A stretch of 64,000 bases of DNA from Mallotus nudiflorus (GCA_947683625.1 CANTUR010000892.1:248001-312000), one strand, 5' to 3'. Positions 44,485 to 56,267 are shown, counted from the first letter of the stretch. Numbers and translations are program-made. Notes: a model not told the origin generated them from the sequence alone.

Positions 44485-46498
44485 TGTAGACGGCGGGCAA
44501 CACTGTTTGAGCTCAGGGCTCTAGAGAACACACTAACCACTGTCACAAAGACATGGTGTGGAGATGGGGAGTCACCACCTAGGGTAGTAAACTTGGACAA
44601 ATTGAAAAGGTGATACTCGATTCTCTAAAAGAAAGCTAGCACCACAACCAGAAGATTCTGGGTGCGGAATACCAACTTCTTTCAATCTTGTGTTCATTTA
44701 GAATTACTTTATAAATTACTATATTATCCTCTATGTACATGCAATTTCATATAAACCCTTATTTTAGCAATTAACTCCTAGGCAAACCAAGTCATGAAAA
44801 CACAAGTAAATAATGCATTCAATACAATCCCTAAGTTAGTCTAATCTACATTAATTTTAATTAAATGAGTTAAATCTACATATTTTTAATAAGTGAGTCT
44901 AAATGGCCTAATTCCTTTTAATCTTAATTAAATGAACCTAGGTTTATTTATTTTAATTATAAAAAATGGCCTAAATCTACAAATTATGAAGTATTTAAAT
45001 TAATGGTCCTAAGTTTGCATGTTCTAATTCTAAGGTGATATTAAATCTACAAGTTATGAAAAAAGATTTAATTAAATGGGCTAAGTCTAAATTAATTAAA
45101 TTAAATTAAGTGGGTCTATGTCTAATTTACTAAATGGGCTTAAGTTATCTCTAACCTAAAATCTAATTAATTATGGGCCTAAAATGCATTTTAATTAATT
45201 AAACCTAAAAACCCTAAATTTAGAAGGGTGGACTAGAATCTAATACGGGCTTAAGGCCTAAAACATATAAAAATAAATAAACAAGACTAGAAACAAATAA
45301 AATATATTAAAACAATTAAATAAAATATCAAACAACTGACTAAATTATTTTCTTCTAAAACCCTAATTTTCATTAACATGCAACCTAAATTAATCTACTT
45401 CCACCATTGATTTTAATCAATTACCCAGTTAAAATCCTAATTTTACTAACCAATTAATTAAAATAAACAGGCAATCACATACAATTTCACTATTCCCACT
45501 ATTGAAACTATTATATTAATCTATAGAAAATAATAATAAAAATAATTAATACAACCTGAAAACATAAATAAAATAAAGAAATTAAATAAAACAATCTAAA
45601 ATATAAATTTTCAAGGTCTTATACATGGCATCTCATGGACTTCTCATGAGTTTAGTCCTTCATAATTAGAGAATAATATATGATTAATGAATAAATTATA
45701 ACAATAATAAAACAAAATTAAAAATCAATAAAATAAAAAAAAGAAAGAAAGAAATTAAATAAAATAAGATAAGGAGAAGATGATGCTTATGGATGATTTT
45801 AATGGAGTGCTCATCAGATTTTGTAAAATCACCATTCTTGATAAGTTTTCAAATATTGTTCTTCAAAAGCCTCTAAAGATCTTTAATCAATCAATTAGGA
45901 ATTTTTTTTTGTTGATAATAAGATGCTCTTTTCTCTCTTCTCTTCTCTTTTTTCTGTCCCTTTCTTTCTTTCTTTTTTCTTTTTTTTTTCTTTTTTCTTT
46001 TTTTTTTCTGTTTTTCTTTCTTTTCCTTTCACTCCTTTCTCTTCTCTTTTCTTTTTCTGCCTTTCTCTTTTTTCTTTCCTCTCCTCCCCCTTTTTCAGGA
46101 GCCAAAACACTCCTTATATAGTGAGGCATCTTCAAACTCTAGTTATAAATTGATTCCTAAAAGACTTCTATTTCCTTAAAAATATTATCAAAATAATTTT
46201 AGGAGAATTTCAAACCAATTAGGACTCAAGAAATTTTTTTTTCTAGAAAATTCGAGAACGAGCAGAAGATGTCTAATTTTAATTATAAAAAGGTCCTTGA
46301 AAGAATTTAAGTTTTTTAATTAGGTCCTTAAAAAGCATTGCAATTTAGTCCATAAAAATATTAAATCCTTTCTTTGAAAAATGCAATCAGACCTCTGAAA
46401 TTTCAAAGTTCAAGTATTGAAGACCTATTCTTGATATTTTCATCATTGGAGTCTTTTGTTGCATCCATAACTCATCATCTTGAAATTGGGTGTTTACA
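44485..46498 (-). mobile_element. Solo LTR C (Tat-like), antisense in the 3' LTR of B
   Basis: On the minus strand it begins TGTAAACACCCAATTTCAAG and ends CGTCTACA, 2.01 kb, with a perfect TSD cttag (44480-44484 and 46499-46503). The last 300 bases of this LTR resemble the ends of LTRs A and B (agcaccacaacc, ctcgattctctaaaagaaag on the plus strand), so it is a third related family. No internal region is present; LTR-LTR recombination removed it. Confidence 0.92.
45915..46100. repeat. Polypyrimidine tract inside solo LTR C
   Basis: About 180 bases of almost pure C/T on the plus strand (GA-rich in the LTR sense). Long open readings rich in Lys, Arg and Glu on the minus strand, and in Phe, Leu and Ser on the plus strand, are artefacts of it. 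Confidence 0.9.
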
Positions 46499-47118
46499 CT
46501 TAGGCTCCATTTTTATTTGAGTTAAAATTAAGTTAGACTTAGTCCCACTTAATAATCTAATCTTTTTTTTTTAAATTTGTAGACAATAAGCCCATTTCCT
46601 TAGTTAATTAAAACAAGTAGTTTTAGGCTCACTAATTCAATTAAAATGTAGGCCCATCTTTAGTCCATTTTACTTGTAAATAAAATGTGTAGAATTAGCT
46701 AAGCTTTAATTAATAAAATTAATCTAGTTTAGACATAGGGACACTGCCTTTTGTATGCATTTTTACATGTAATGTTATGACTTATTGCCTTTGGGTTAAA
46801 TGGATGTTTAATTAGGGTTTAAATAAAATTGCATATAATTATAGAATAAGATAGTAATTCATACAATAATTCTAAATAAATACAAGACTAAGAAAAGTTA
46901 GTATTTCGTTCTCAGAATCTCCTGGTTGTGGTGCTAGCTTCTTTTAGAGAATCGAGTACCACCATTTCGATTTGTCCCAATTATTACCTTGGGTGGTGAC
47001 TACTCATCTCCACACTATGTCTTTGTGATATAGTATGTGTGTGTTCCTTAGGGCCTTGAGCCCAAACAGTGTCGCGATTGCTAAAATCTTAGGCGCGCGC
47101 TAAACCCTACCATCTATA

Positions 47119-48480
47119 ATTATATTCTAATACAATTTTTTCACCTACTTGCAAACAGACCCGACTAACTTATGTCATTTTACACAGGGAAACATAAAAG
47201 AATGAGAGGAAGGAGAAAGAAACCAGTATAACAATAAGAATGGGCAAGTTAGTAAATGCCAATTGCTCATCTGAATATAAAGTACTCAAGGGAAGTAACA
47301 TAGCTTTATCTTTTTAGATTCTATAATAAAGTGCAATCTTAATAAGAAAATTCATAAATTAAAAAGGAAATTCATCGCCTTGATGAGATCATGTGCAAAA
47401 GCTTATCTCATGAACTTTGATCTTAATGACTTTTTTTAGCCTCGCAAACTTCAGATGTTTAGTTAACAACTCTATGTTAAGAGTTTATAAACTCTAATCA
47501 ATCTAATGCTTGCTTTGCACCCAAACGAGAGGAAGAATTTTCAAAAACAAAGTTTATGGACTTGCAGTATAAATTGCTTGAATTTTAGAGTATCATTTCA
47601 GTCTTTTGAATGATAAATGTGCATACGATCTACTCCAATGCTCAAAAATAAGTATAAGTACAAAATCCTTTGACAATATCCATGTCGTGTAATATGAAAA
47701 AGGTGGGGGAATACTACAAAGGGAATCAAAATAAGAGCAAGCACCAAAAGGCACTTTTAATCTACTCCAATGCTCATAAATAAGTAAAAGTATCAATGTG
47801 AACCCTCTTGCAATTTCCATACTGAATAGTATGAGAAAGGTAGGGAAATACTAAAAGAGGGCCATGCTAAAAGCTACTTTATTTACTCCAATGCTCTAGA
47901 AAGAGTATAACTATCCAAAGGACCTTTCTAATAGTATCCACACTTAGTAATATTAGAAAGGCGAGGGAATACTCAGATAAGGAAGTAAAACATAAAAATA
48001 ACTCAAAAACTATTTTGATACTTAGAATTTGATTTGTTTATGCTTAATTTCCATGAGTTTTGTTTGTCATATTCTCCTTGAATTTAGGTGTGGAAATTAG
48101 CTCTTCACTTTGTAAAAATACTCTCTCAGTATAAGATGGTTAATGGTTCCTCTCATTTTACAAATTACAAATAAATAATAGTCATGAAAATAAAGATTAG
48201 CGAGATTTGTTAAGTGCATGTTACCTCATGATGAATTTGCTTAAATATAATGGATTTTTTACATAATCATCATGCTAAAACTAACTTATACAAGTCTTCA
48301 AGAATTGCAAATCCAAAAGGAGGTACACCTAACTTGTAAAGTTGGTTGACACAATGAAATTCAAATTAGTCAGTAGAAAAATTCCAATAAGTCAACGTAG
48401 CAAAATTTAAAGTCAGTCAGTAAAAATTCTAAATCAGTCAGTATAAAGAATTCAAAGCATTCAACTCAAATAGTGAAAGA
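47119..48480. repeat. Element A internal DNA after B, with about 130-bp tandem repeats
   Basis: Three degenerate units start at ctactccaatgctca (about 47629, 47761 and 47883), each ending with a tatgagaaaggtagggaaatac-like phrase. This gives a period of about 120-130 over 47620-47990. 47119-47600 should hold the 5' part of A's antisense gene, but I could not read it. 48000-48480 shows nothing clear apart from short repeats of gtcagtcagta(a/g)aa. Confidence 0.7.
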
Positions 48481-48880
48481 TAAAAATAACGAGCAGTTAT
48501 GGACTACAATAATAAGCCAATAAACAATGAAAGGGTTGCAGCTATTCAAAATCATCAATGAGCAATAAAAGGATGGCAACTGGTAAAAATTATGAGCAGT
48601 TATAGATTGTAGCATTATAGGTGAGCAATGCAAAGGTTATAGCTAATTAAAATTTGCAAGTAATTATGGATGTGCGGTATCAAGGTGAGCAACAAAAGAG
48701 TTGTTATTAATTAAAATTATAGATAAGTAATAAAAGGATCACAATTAAATCAAAAGTCGTGAGTAGTTACGGACTGCAGCGACAAAGGCGAATAATGAAA
48801 GGGTTGTAACCACTTAAAACTTGCCAACAATTATAGATTAGAGCAGCATAATACCTATATCATGGAATGCCAAAAGTAAC
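48481..48880 (+). repeat. Irregular tandem repeats before the 3' LTR of A
   Basis: Units built on (g)agcagttatggattgcag ... caatgaaagggttg(c/t)a(g/a)c recur at 70-105 bp spacing. The same array sits inside both LTRs of A (19500-19870 and about 49210-49505). Confidence 0.85.
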
Positions 48881-48997
48881 ATCGCGTAATTCAGTGCTAT
48901 AGACAAAAGCTTTGTAACATGTCAAGTAAGTATCCTAATTCTTTGCTTTGAAATTGTGTGCTTATTTGCTTTGCCATAATTTTTCAAACAAAGAACA

Positions 48998-49012
48998 ACA
49001 AAGGGGAGCAAA
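48998..49012 (+). promoter_or_regulatory. Polypurine tract of element A
   Basis: caaaggggagcaaa directly before the 3' LTR start tgtaagcatc. Confidence 0.8.
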
Positions 49013-50730
49013 TGTAAGCATCTAATTTTAGGATAGTCGAGTGTGGATTCGATAGAGGACTCTAATAATGAAAATTGTAACAAATAGGTCTATGGACATT
49101 GATTTTTCAACCTCAAGGCTTAATTGCATTTTTTAAGGACTTAATTGTATTGTTTTCTTTAGGGACCTAATTGTAAGGTTTGGATTCTTTCAAGGATCGT
49201 TCGATAAATAAAAGTTATGAGCAGTTATAGACAGCAGCAGCAAGCCAATAAATAATAAAAGGGTTGCAACTAATCAAAATCATTAATCAGTAATAAAAGG
49301 ATGGCAACTAGTAAAAAATTATGAGCAGTTATAAACTATAGCATTGTAGGTAAGCAATGAAAAGGTTATAGCAAATCAAAATTTGCAAGCAATTATGGAT
49401 TGTAGTATCAAGGAGAGAAACAAAAGAGTTACAGTTAATTAAAATCATTGATAAGCAATAAAAGGATTGCAACTAAATTAAAAGTCGTAAGTAGTTATGG
49501 ATTGCATATTTTGTGTGTGTAATTCCGATCGAAATTGTATATTTTCAATCAAAAATGAATAATTCTGCTAAGAAATACACAATTCTAGTATGAATTTCAC
49601 ACCTCTAACCGACTTTCCGTCCAATTTTTTTAAAATTTTAAAATATTTTTCTTGATTTTTTGATTGGGTAAATAATCCTGATAAATAAAGATTTATCAGG
49701 TTGTTATAAATAAAATTTTATAAATAAAATCTTTATCTCCTATGATTATCAAATCACAGGAGCTTAGCCTCCAGGTTTATAGAAAGCATATAAATTTTTA
49801 ACCAAAAAGGGGGGGGGGGGGGGGGTTCTGCTTCTATTCAAAAAAAAAAAAAAAAAAAGAAAGGCAAAGAGAACATTTTCAAAGAAAAAAAGAGGCTCCT
49901 TTCTAAAAAAAGAGCAGATAGAGAGTTTTGAGACGAGGAAAAAATTCTTCTTTGATGTTTTCTTTTATGTATTATTCTTAAAAAGAATGTAGTAAAGCTA
50001 GAGAAAAAAAATCAATTCTAAGATCTTATTCCAACACGATGAATCAAATACTCTAAGGAACAATCAATACAATATCTGTACTACATCCCTTCTTCCTTTC
50101 TTCTTCCTTTTTGTTTTAATTTTAATTTTATTTATTTAATTTTATTATTTTAGGATTATATTAATCTTTTCTCTGATTTATATGATTAATTATTTTGTGT
50201 ATGATGTGAACAACTTGAAGATGTGATCGAATAGAACTAAGTAAATGAAGATCCATAGAATGCCATGGATAAAGGCTCTGTATTGATTTAGCATATGCTT
50301 TAAATTTAGATTTCTGTGTGTTTATTATTATTATTTTTATTTTTCTATGTTTTTATGGTATTTCCATTGTGTATTTAGTTTTGGGCATGTAATTAATTTG
50401 TGTGTAAGAACTGTAATAGCCTTAATAGTGGGAGAAATAGTAAAACCTTTACTTTACTACACCTTAAAATTAATTAGTAAATTGGTTCAATTTGGTAAAA
50501 TCCTCATAAAATTATTGGTGGCTTTAGATTAATTTAGGTTGCATGTTAATTAAATTAAGGTTAAAAGTCACAATATGCATATTTGATTTGTTATTTGCTT
50601 TGTTTTATTATCTCGGCTTATTTTTTTTATGTTTTTATTTGTATTGAGCCCCAAGCCCATGATAGGACCAACCCACTAATAATATAGGCTTTAAAATTTT
50701 TCTTTAGGTTTTAATAACTTTAAAATTAAG

Positions 50731-50815
50731 GGGTTTTTTCATAAATACCCCAAAATGGGAGCAAAACAATAAAAATACCCCAAGTTTTCTAAATTTACGT
50801 GTGTGCCCCTTTTGC
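50731..50815 (+). repeat. Left terminal inverted repeat of MULE2
   Basis: It pairs with the complement of 54729-54645, about 80 bases with several mismatches near the tip. Confidence 0.8.
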
Positions 50816-52440
50816 AAACTTTAATTATGCCCTACCCCATTTCTTCCTCACTTGAAAAAAACACTTCCTCAGCTCCGTAACACCTCTCTCTCAGCTCAAA
50901 AACACCTCCCTAACCTTTCTCCTTCATCTACAATCAATCTACGTCAGACCCAAACTGATTTCTTCTCCAAAAAACCAAAATCAAATACATTCTCTTCTCT
51001 GAAAACACATATATCATTCTATAAAAACCCAAAAATGAACCTTCATTATTTTCTTATAAAACCAAGCTCAACTTTACCTCCATTGCATCAACTACCATTA
51101 TCAACCTCATATTCAAAATAAAACAACAAAAATAAACATCACCATGATTAAAAAAAAAGAATAAAAAACAAGATTCAATTCATTAGTCAAATTCAAGAAG
51201 AAATTTAATGAGAATCAAAGAATCAAAGGTAAGCATTTTCATTAAGATTTGTCATTTTATACAATCATTGAATGCATGCAAACCAAGATCTCTTCTTAAA
51301 TCAATCTATTTATAAAATTATTAAACCCAGATCTTCCCTTTTTTGAAGTTTTCAATTTTCTAAAAAAAAAAAAATCTTTTCTTGTTTTACTTATGAATTT
51401 ATGATTTTTTCTCTTCATTTTGATTCAGTTTCATTAATTTAATTTCCTTTCTTTATTTGTTTCTTTGATTAGTATTATTATTATATTTTGTTGATTTCAA
51501 TTTCTTTTTTCTTTTGTTTTACTAATTGATGATAGCAGAGGTGTTTAGTTGAACAGAGGTGTTTTTTTTAATGGTTTTAGCTATTTCTACTTGTATATTG
51601 GTGGTTAGCATTCAATAGTTGTTGGGTCTTTTGGGATCTCGATCACATGGTGTTTGGACACCTTTTGGTGTAGATAGCAATCTAGTATTATTTGGCTTCT
51701 CTTGAGTTGCCTTGTAATGCTTAATTTTAGAATTAGTTGCACTTGCTAAGCAAGTTTGATTCGTTAAAATAAATTATTTATTTCTTTAGCTTGCACCATT
51801 AATGACAGGCAATGCAGAGCCTATTGCCTCTAATGCTGTTAAACTTAGTGCTCAAACTTGGTAGGCTTTCAAGGCAAAATTAGTTGCGTAAATTGACAAA
51901 ACTGGAAGATTTGCAATTCAATTGAACATATTCTTCTTCATGACAATATTCATGTTTGCTTTAGCAATACCTTAGTAATCATTGGCTTGTGGAATAATGG
52001 AGGAAGAAAAAAGTGAGGAAAGAAAAAAAGGGCTTCTTTAATTTTGTGCAATGATGTTTATCTTTATTCATTTTTCAAACTTTATAAAGCATATTTTGTT
52101 GCTTCACTTGATTGTATGTTATTGATCTTCATTTTCCTTGTGCAGTTACTATAAAAATGAAGAAACAAAAATATATATAGAATAAAGAAAGTACAAGTTA
52201 AAAAATGACAAGTTTTTGTGGTTCACTTATTTTGTTATTGCATCTTTAGGTTACTTTACTATTGCTTCGTGATCAATACAAGTTGAATCACTTTTGACAA
52301 TGCACCTTCATACTAGAACTTTTTTTTTTAAATTTCTTTGTGCTTGTGTGGACGTGCTTTGAAGTAATCACCTTTTATATATGTTATGTGATAAATACAT
52401 AATATTGCAGGAAAAAATAAAAAATCTTATATATATTCTT
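50816..52440. other. MULE2 interior, left part
   Basis: An 89-codon reading at 50852-51121 is Ser/Thr/Lys-rich and looks like a translated AT-rich leader, not a known protein. No other coding signal is convincing. Around 51540-52010 short readings occur without a match. Confidence 0.4.
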
Positions 52441-52867
52441 TAAAACCAAAAAAATTAAAACAAAAAAATGAATCGGAAACTAAAAATAAAAAAATGATAC
52501 AAAAAATAAATCGAAAACCAAAAATAGATTCAAAGAAAATCAAAATAATAATTCTCCTTCAACTACGGAATATTGGGACATAAAATAAAGATGGCATAAA
52601 TACAACAATCATATAAAAGAAACTATGTGACACAACTACATTGTCATTAATAAAACAAAAGAGTATCAGAAAAAAAAAACAATAACAAATTTAAACAAAA
52701 AAGTATCGGAAACCAAAAAAAAAACCAAAATGATACCAAATTATAAACACAATATAAAATGATAGCATTCTCTTATGACTTAACAACACCAAAAACTTAA
52801 AAAATATATTCATTATATTAATTTTTTAAGTTTGATTATATTTTTTTTCATTATCATTGATTAAATA

Positions 52868-52869
<2 letters not shown>

Positions 52870-52942
<73 letters not shown>
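52870..52942. repeat. Compound microsatellite (TTA)n(TCA)n
   Basis: About 30 bases of tta followed by about 40 bases of tca/atc trinucleotide. Confidence 0.95.
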
Positions 52943-53139
52943 ATATAAAACAATATAAAAAACCAAACATAAACCCAAAACTAATATAATTAAATCACAC
53001 ATAAGATATCTAAAAAAAATACTATAAAAGCATGCTAAAAACTTTGTCCACCAATAACACTAAATTAGTTATAAAAAAGACACATAATCACCCTTTTCAA
53101 TAGTCTATTAAAATAAAAAAAGTCAACCATAAACAAAAC

Positions 53140-53143
<4 letters not shown>

Positions 53144-53182
<39 letters not shown>
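53144..53182. repeat. (TA)n microsatellite
   Basis: About 38 bases of TA dinucleotide in MULE2. Confidence 0.95.
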
Positions 53183-53185
<3 letters not shown>

Positions 53186-53379
53186 CTCCACTCAAACCAC
53201 AAGCAGCTTTTATAATAGAATAAATAACACTAAAAAGATAATCAACATCATTAAGTACAGTCTCTTCAAGCTAAAAACAAAACAATACATCAAAAGCAAA
53301 ATTAGAAACTAAAATGAAACTAAAAAGATACTAAATTAGTATATATAAAAAAAGAACACGCTAAATTAGAATCCTTCAA

Positions 53380-53960
53380 CACTTCATTACCATCTTTAAT
53401 AGAACTATCTTTAATATTAGAATTAGAACCAACATCTTTGGATAATTTCTTATCACTCTTAAAAAACAAAAAAATAAAATATCAGAAACTAAACAAAAGC
53501 CAAAAAGATACAAAAATAATGAAACAAAACATACCATAGCAAAATCCTTTAACTCATCATCACCACCAACAGTTTCAATAAATTTTGAATCATAAGCACC
53601 CTTTTCACAACCAGTAATATCTCCTACATCTAAACTAGAAGTACCAAAAGGACATCCACCTTTCTCTGCACTTTTAAAACTAGATCAGAAACTAAAAGTA
53701 AACCAAAAGGTAATAAAATTAAATAAGCGACCTAATAAAAGAAATCCTTTAACTTATCACCATCACCAATAGTTTCAACAAATTCTGAATCATAATCACC
53801 CTTTTCACAACTAGCAACATCTCCTAAATCAAAACTAAAAGTACCAAAAGCACATCCACCTTTCCTTGCACTTTTAAAACAAGATAAAAAATGAAAATAA
53901 ACCAAAAAGAAACAAAATTAAATACATTATGCCTAATAAAAAATAGAGATGTAGGGTATT
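53380..53960 (-). pseudogene. Exon remnants in MULE2, including a duplicated exon
   Basis: Two direct copies of about 200 bases (about 53545-53740 and 53745-53940) contain the same minus-strand coding piece. One reads KGGCAFGTFSFDLGDVASCE, KGDYDSEFVETIGDGDKLKD; the other has GTSSLDVGDITGCEKGAYDS and KFIETVGGDDELKDFAM. The units are bounded by A-rich, intron-like DNA. A further acidic stretch lies near 53380-53460. The acidic, Ser/Asp-rich style recalls the tail of DUF1985 genes carried by MULEs, but no family is certain. Confidence 0.4.
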
Positions 53961-54359
53961 AATTCTAGTACCTCTCGCATGCTAAGCAGGTGCTCCACCA
54001 TATGACCTATACCCATCTTCATCTTTCATTTACTAACACATTATTAAATTAGATTATGATTTGTTTAAAGAGAAGCAAAACTAACCCAAATCTTGTAGTT
54101 GCAGTATTATTATTATAAATATTAGATCTTTTACACATTAAGATCTTGTTATAAATATTATTATTATAACCCAATGTTGGTTCAATTATAATGAATGTTA
54201 TATCTTTTACACATTAAAAACTTTAATAATCAATTATGTACAGAAAATTTGTTGCATGTGAGTTGCTTGTATTTTGGCCATCATATTTTGTGTATTCTTA
54301 TAACCCACTTGAGGAATTTATGAAATAAAATCCTAACAAATATATTGGCTAATGCTTCA

Positions 54360-54600
54360 CTAATAAAAAAAAGAGAAAATTAAAGAAAAATATTTTTTAA
54401 AAAAAGAGAAAAAAGAAGAAAATAAAAATTTATAAAAAAGAAAAAAGAATAAAGAAAGAGAAAATAAAAATAATAAAAGAAAAAAAGAAGGGATGAAGAA
54501 AAAAATAAAAAATGAAAAAGAGAAAAAAAAGAAAAAATCAAAATAAAAAAGATAAAGATAAAGGAAGAAGAAGAAATAATAAAGAAACCTAATAGAAATA
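54360..54600. repeat. A/G-rich low-complexity tract
   Basis: About 240 bases almost free of C and poor in T, built of aaaaaagagaaaa-like runs, next to the right end of MULE2. No coding value. Confidence 0.85.
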
Positions 54601-54644
54601 AGATGTGTGCATTTTTGAAAATGAGAAGGGTATATGTGTAAAAG

Positions 54645-54729
54645 GAGGTGAGTAGATTTGTAAATTTAGAAAATTTGGGGCATTTTTATTTACAAAAATT
54701 AAAAATGGGGTATTTTTGTAAATTTTTCT
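54645..54729 (-). repeat. Right terminal inverted repeat of MULE2
   Basis: Inverted partner of 50731-50815 (shared core ttttctaaatttac and taccccat/a). Confidence 0.8.
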
Positions 54730-55470
54730 AAAATAAATTTAAACCCATTTTAGGTTAACTTAGATCTAGGCCCACTTATTAGTTAATTAAATTTTGATTT
54801 AGATTTAGCTCAACCCATTAAATTAATTTCTTTTAAAATAAATAAATTTAGGATCACTTTATTTAATTAAAAAATTAATTAAAACTAGGCCCACTAATCC
54901 ATTTCAATTTCCTTTTAAAATTTGATAGACTCAAGCCACTATTTTGGAACTTAAAATAATAAAATTTAGTCTCATTGAATAATTAAAATGTAGGCCCACA
55001 TTAATTTTCCATTTCACTTTGTAAAAATATCTAGATTTAGCTAACTTAAATTAAAAGCTATGTAGGCTAGAGTAATTTAGGGACATTGCGATCTATATAA
55101 ATGGATTGTTTGTATACTCTTTCATGACTAGTTGCCTTGGAGTTAAATGTATTCTAAATTAGGGTTTAAATGAAATTGCATGTAAAAATGGAATAATTTA
55201 GTAATTAATAAAGTAATTCTAAATGAACAGAAACTGAAAGAATTTGGTATTCAGTATCTAGAATCTCCTAGTTGTGGTGCTAACTTTCTTTTAGAGAATC
55301 GAGTTACCATCACCTTTAAATTGTCCTAGTTATTACCTTAGGTGGCGACTCCTCATCTTCACGCCATATCTTTGGGATATGGTTAGTGTGTTCTCTAGAG
55401 CCCTAAGCTTAAACAGTGTCATAGTTGCTAAAATCTTGGACATGCGCTAAACCTCATCATCTACACCAAC

Positions 55471-56112
55471 CCTATCTCAAACTCTAACACTACAAGGAAA
55501 AGAGACCAGCTTGTTAATAAGGACTACTCTGAAAAAAGACATTATCCCAACTCTTTTGTTATTGTGGTGGAGGGTGCCAACTTGAAATAGCCCCAAGATG
55601 CCCAATGAGGATTTTGATATGGAAATTTCAAGGTATAAGGAATCCCTTGACATTCCACCATCTTAAAAGGGATGATTAAATCCTATTCCCCAACTCTTAT
55701 ATTCTTATCAGAGACAAAAAGCAAGAATGCAAGAGTTTCATAGGTGTTCCATATACAAGGTAGATAGATTTAGGATGTTATTGAGCTAAATGGAATAGTT
55801 GGTGGTGGCCTATATGTGCATGGCAACATGATCAGGACATTGAGGTGGTTAGGAAAGAGAACTTCTTTATACAATGCAAAGTTAAAGATGAACAATAGGT
55901 CGAATCAAGGGTTTTTTTAGAGTTCATATAAGTTGCGAAATAATCAAAATGAAGGTGCAACTCAAGAATCTTCAAGCCATTTTGGTTAGCATAAACTAAG
56001 GTGCAATTATTTGCAGAGATTTCAATTCTATCTTAAGATCTGAAGAAATTTTGGGGGGGGGGGGGGGGCAGCTATCCAAATCGAGCCAAAATGTCCTTCT
56101 TACAACATTTTT
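55471..56112 (+). mobile_element. LINE fragment, second piece (start of ORF2)
   Basis: It continues the LINE interrupted at 19300 (cctatctcaaactctaacac matches 58801 onward). It covers the ORF2 start and part of the endonuclease domain (WNF/RNPLTFHHLKR-like reading at about 55615-55680) with stops and shifts. It ends near 56112, at a point equal to about 59440 of the other copy, so the RT, the 3' end and the poly(A) are missing. Such 3' loss is not a normal LINE insertion outcome. Confidence 0.85.
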
Positions 56113-56114
56113 TC

Positions 56115-56258
56115 TAAACATTAGTAGTTAAAGATAAGTTAATTTGTGTGTGCTTGGGCTATCTAATGCAATGTTAGGAGCCCTTTTGGTTAAAAAAAAT
56201 GTTGAGGGGCAAAGTGGTATATGGTCCAAACATTAGGGGCCTAGATGAGCCTTTTCCC
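56115..56258 (-). repeat. Right terminal inverted repeat of MULE1
   Basis: Inverted partner of 16140-16268. The inner half (gttaaagataagttaatttg onward) also matches 18555-18627 in direct orientation. Confidence 0.9.
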
Positions 56259-56267
56259 TATTTAGTT
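56259..56267. other. Right target-site duplication of MULE1
   Basis: tatttagtt, partner of 16131-16139, directly after the terminal ccttttccc. Confidence 0.85.

Larger units (their letters stand above)
27712..47118 (+). mobile_element. Tat element B (Ty3/gypsy, complete structure, decayed)
   Basis: The 5-bp TSD is attac (27707-27711) and attat (47119-47123). LTR ends are TATAAGTACC (original TG drifted to TA) and CATCTATA. It spans 19.4 kb, or 17.4 kb without solo LTR C. Order: 5' LTR, PBS, leader, gag, protease, RT, RNase H, archaeal-type RNase H, integrase, antisense gene, tandem repeats, polypurine tract, 3' LTR. This order, with a second RNase H and an antisense ORF between integrase and 3' LTR, is characteristic of the Tat lineage. 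Confidence 0.88.
42710..47118 (+). repeat. 3' LTR of Tat element B, split by solo LTR C
   Basis: It starts tgtaagtatcaaatttcgag and is interrupted at 44484/46499 by solo LTR C. Without that and one TSD it measures about 2.39 kb, close to the 2.34 kb 5' LTR. It ends catctata. Confidence 0.9.
50731..54729 (+). mobile_element. MULE2: Mutator-like element in the 3' LTR of A
   Basis: The left end ggggttttttcataaatacc and the complement of the right end (agaaaaatttacaaaaatac) lead into well-matched inverted repeats: taccccaa ... ccccaa(g/a)ttttctaaatttac. The flanks aaaattaag (50722-50730) and aaaataaat (54730-54738) agree at 7 of 9 bases, and the empty site in the 5' LTR reads aaaatcaat (about 21526). 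Length 4.0 kb. No transposase is seen, so it is non-autonomous. Confidence 0.82.
19301..55465 (+). mobile_element. Tat element A (Ty3/gypsy, Tat/Ogre type), with nested insertions
   Basis: Flanked by a perfect 5-bp TSD, ccaac at 19296-19300 and 55466-55470, and the LINE reading is continuous across it. LTR ends are TGTAAGCACC and ATCTACA. It spans 36.2 kb. Without element B (plus its TSD) and MULE2 (plus TSD) about 12.7 kb remain. It holds gag and protease, antisense-gene remnants and tandem repeats. RT, RNase H and integrase are missing, so it was non-autonomous at least in its present form. Confidence 0.9.
49013..55465 (+). repeat. 3' LTR of Tat element A, split by MULE2
   Basis: It starts tgtaagcatctaattttagg, ends cgtcatcatctaca-like (catcatctaca) and is interrupted by MULE2 at 50731-54729. 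It keeps the tandem repeats after the LTR start (about 49210-49505) but lacks the second LTR-like start found at 20027 in the 5' LTR, where about 0.7 kb is deleted at 49505. A run of 20 or so G and a run of A at 49807-49860 follow the TATA region. Confidence 0.88.
16140..56258 (+). mobile_element. MULE1: Mutator-like element (host of the whole nest)
   Basis: Ends are gggaaaagg at 16140 and its complement ccttttccc ending at 56258, with terminal inverted repeats of about 125 bases and a 9-bp TSD. Removing Tat element A and one TSD copy leaves about 3.95 kb. It contains no transposase. Inside are a SAUR gene with its upstream region (minus), other unassigned sequence, and a LINE fragment, so it behaves like a Pack-MULE. 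A second, partial copy of the right terminal repeat lies at 18548-18627, so the right end has a complex history. Confidence 0.8.

Noticed and set aside
45887..46153. Long overlapping open readings on both strands rich in Lys/Arg/Glu or Phe/Leu/Ser
   Set aside because: Artefact of the 180-base polypyrimidine tract in solo LTR C, where stops are rare in several frames. No domain.
50852..51121. 89-codon plus-strand reading near the left end of MULE2
   Set aside because: Ser/Lys/Thr-rich composition typical of an AT-rich leader. No domain and no second member seen.
54360..54600. Possible poly(A)-rich tail of a LINE or SINE
   Set aside because: The purine tract is internal to MULE2 and not followed by a TSD; simple low complexity.
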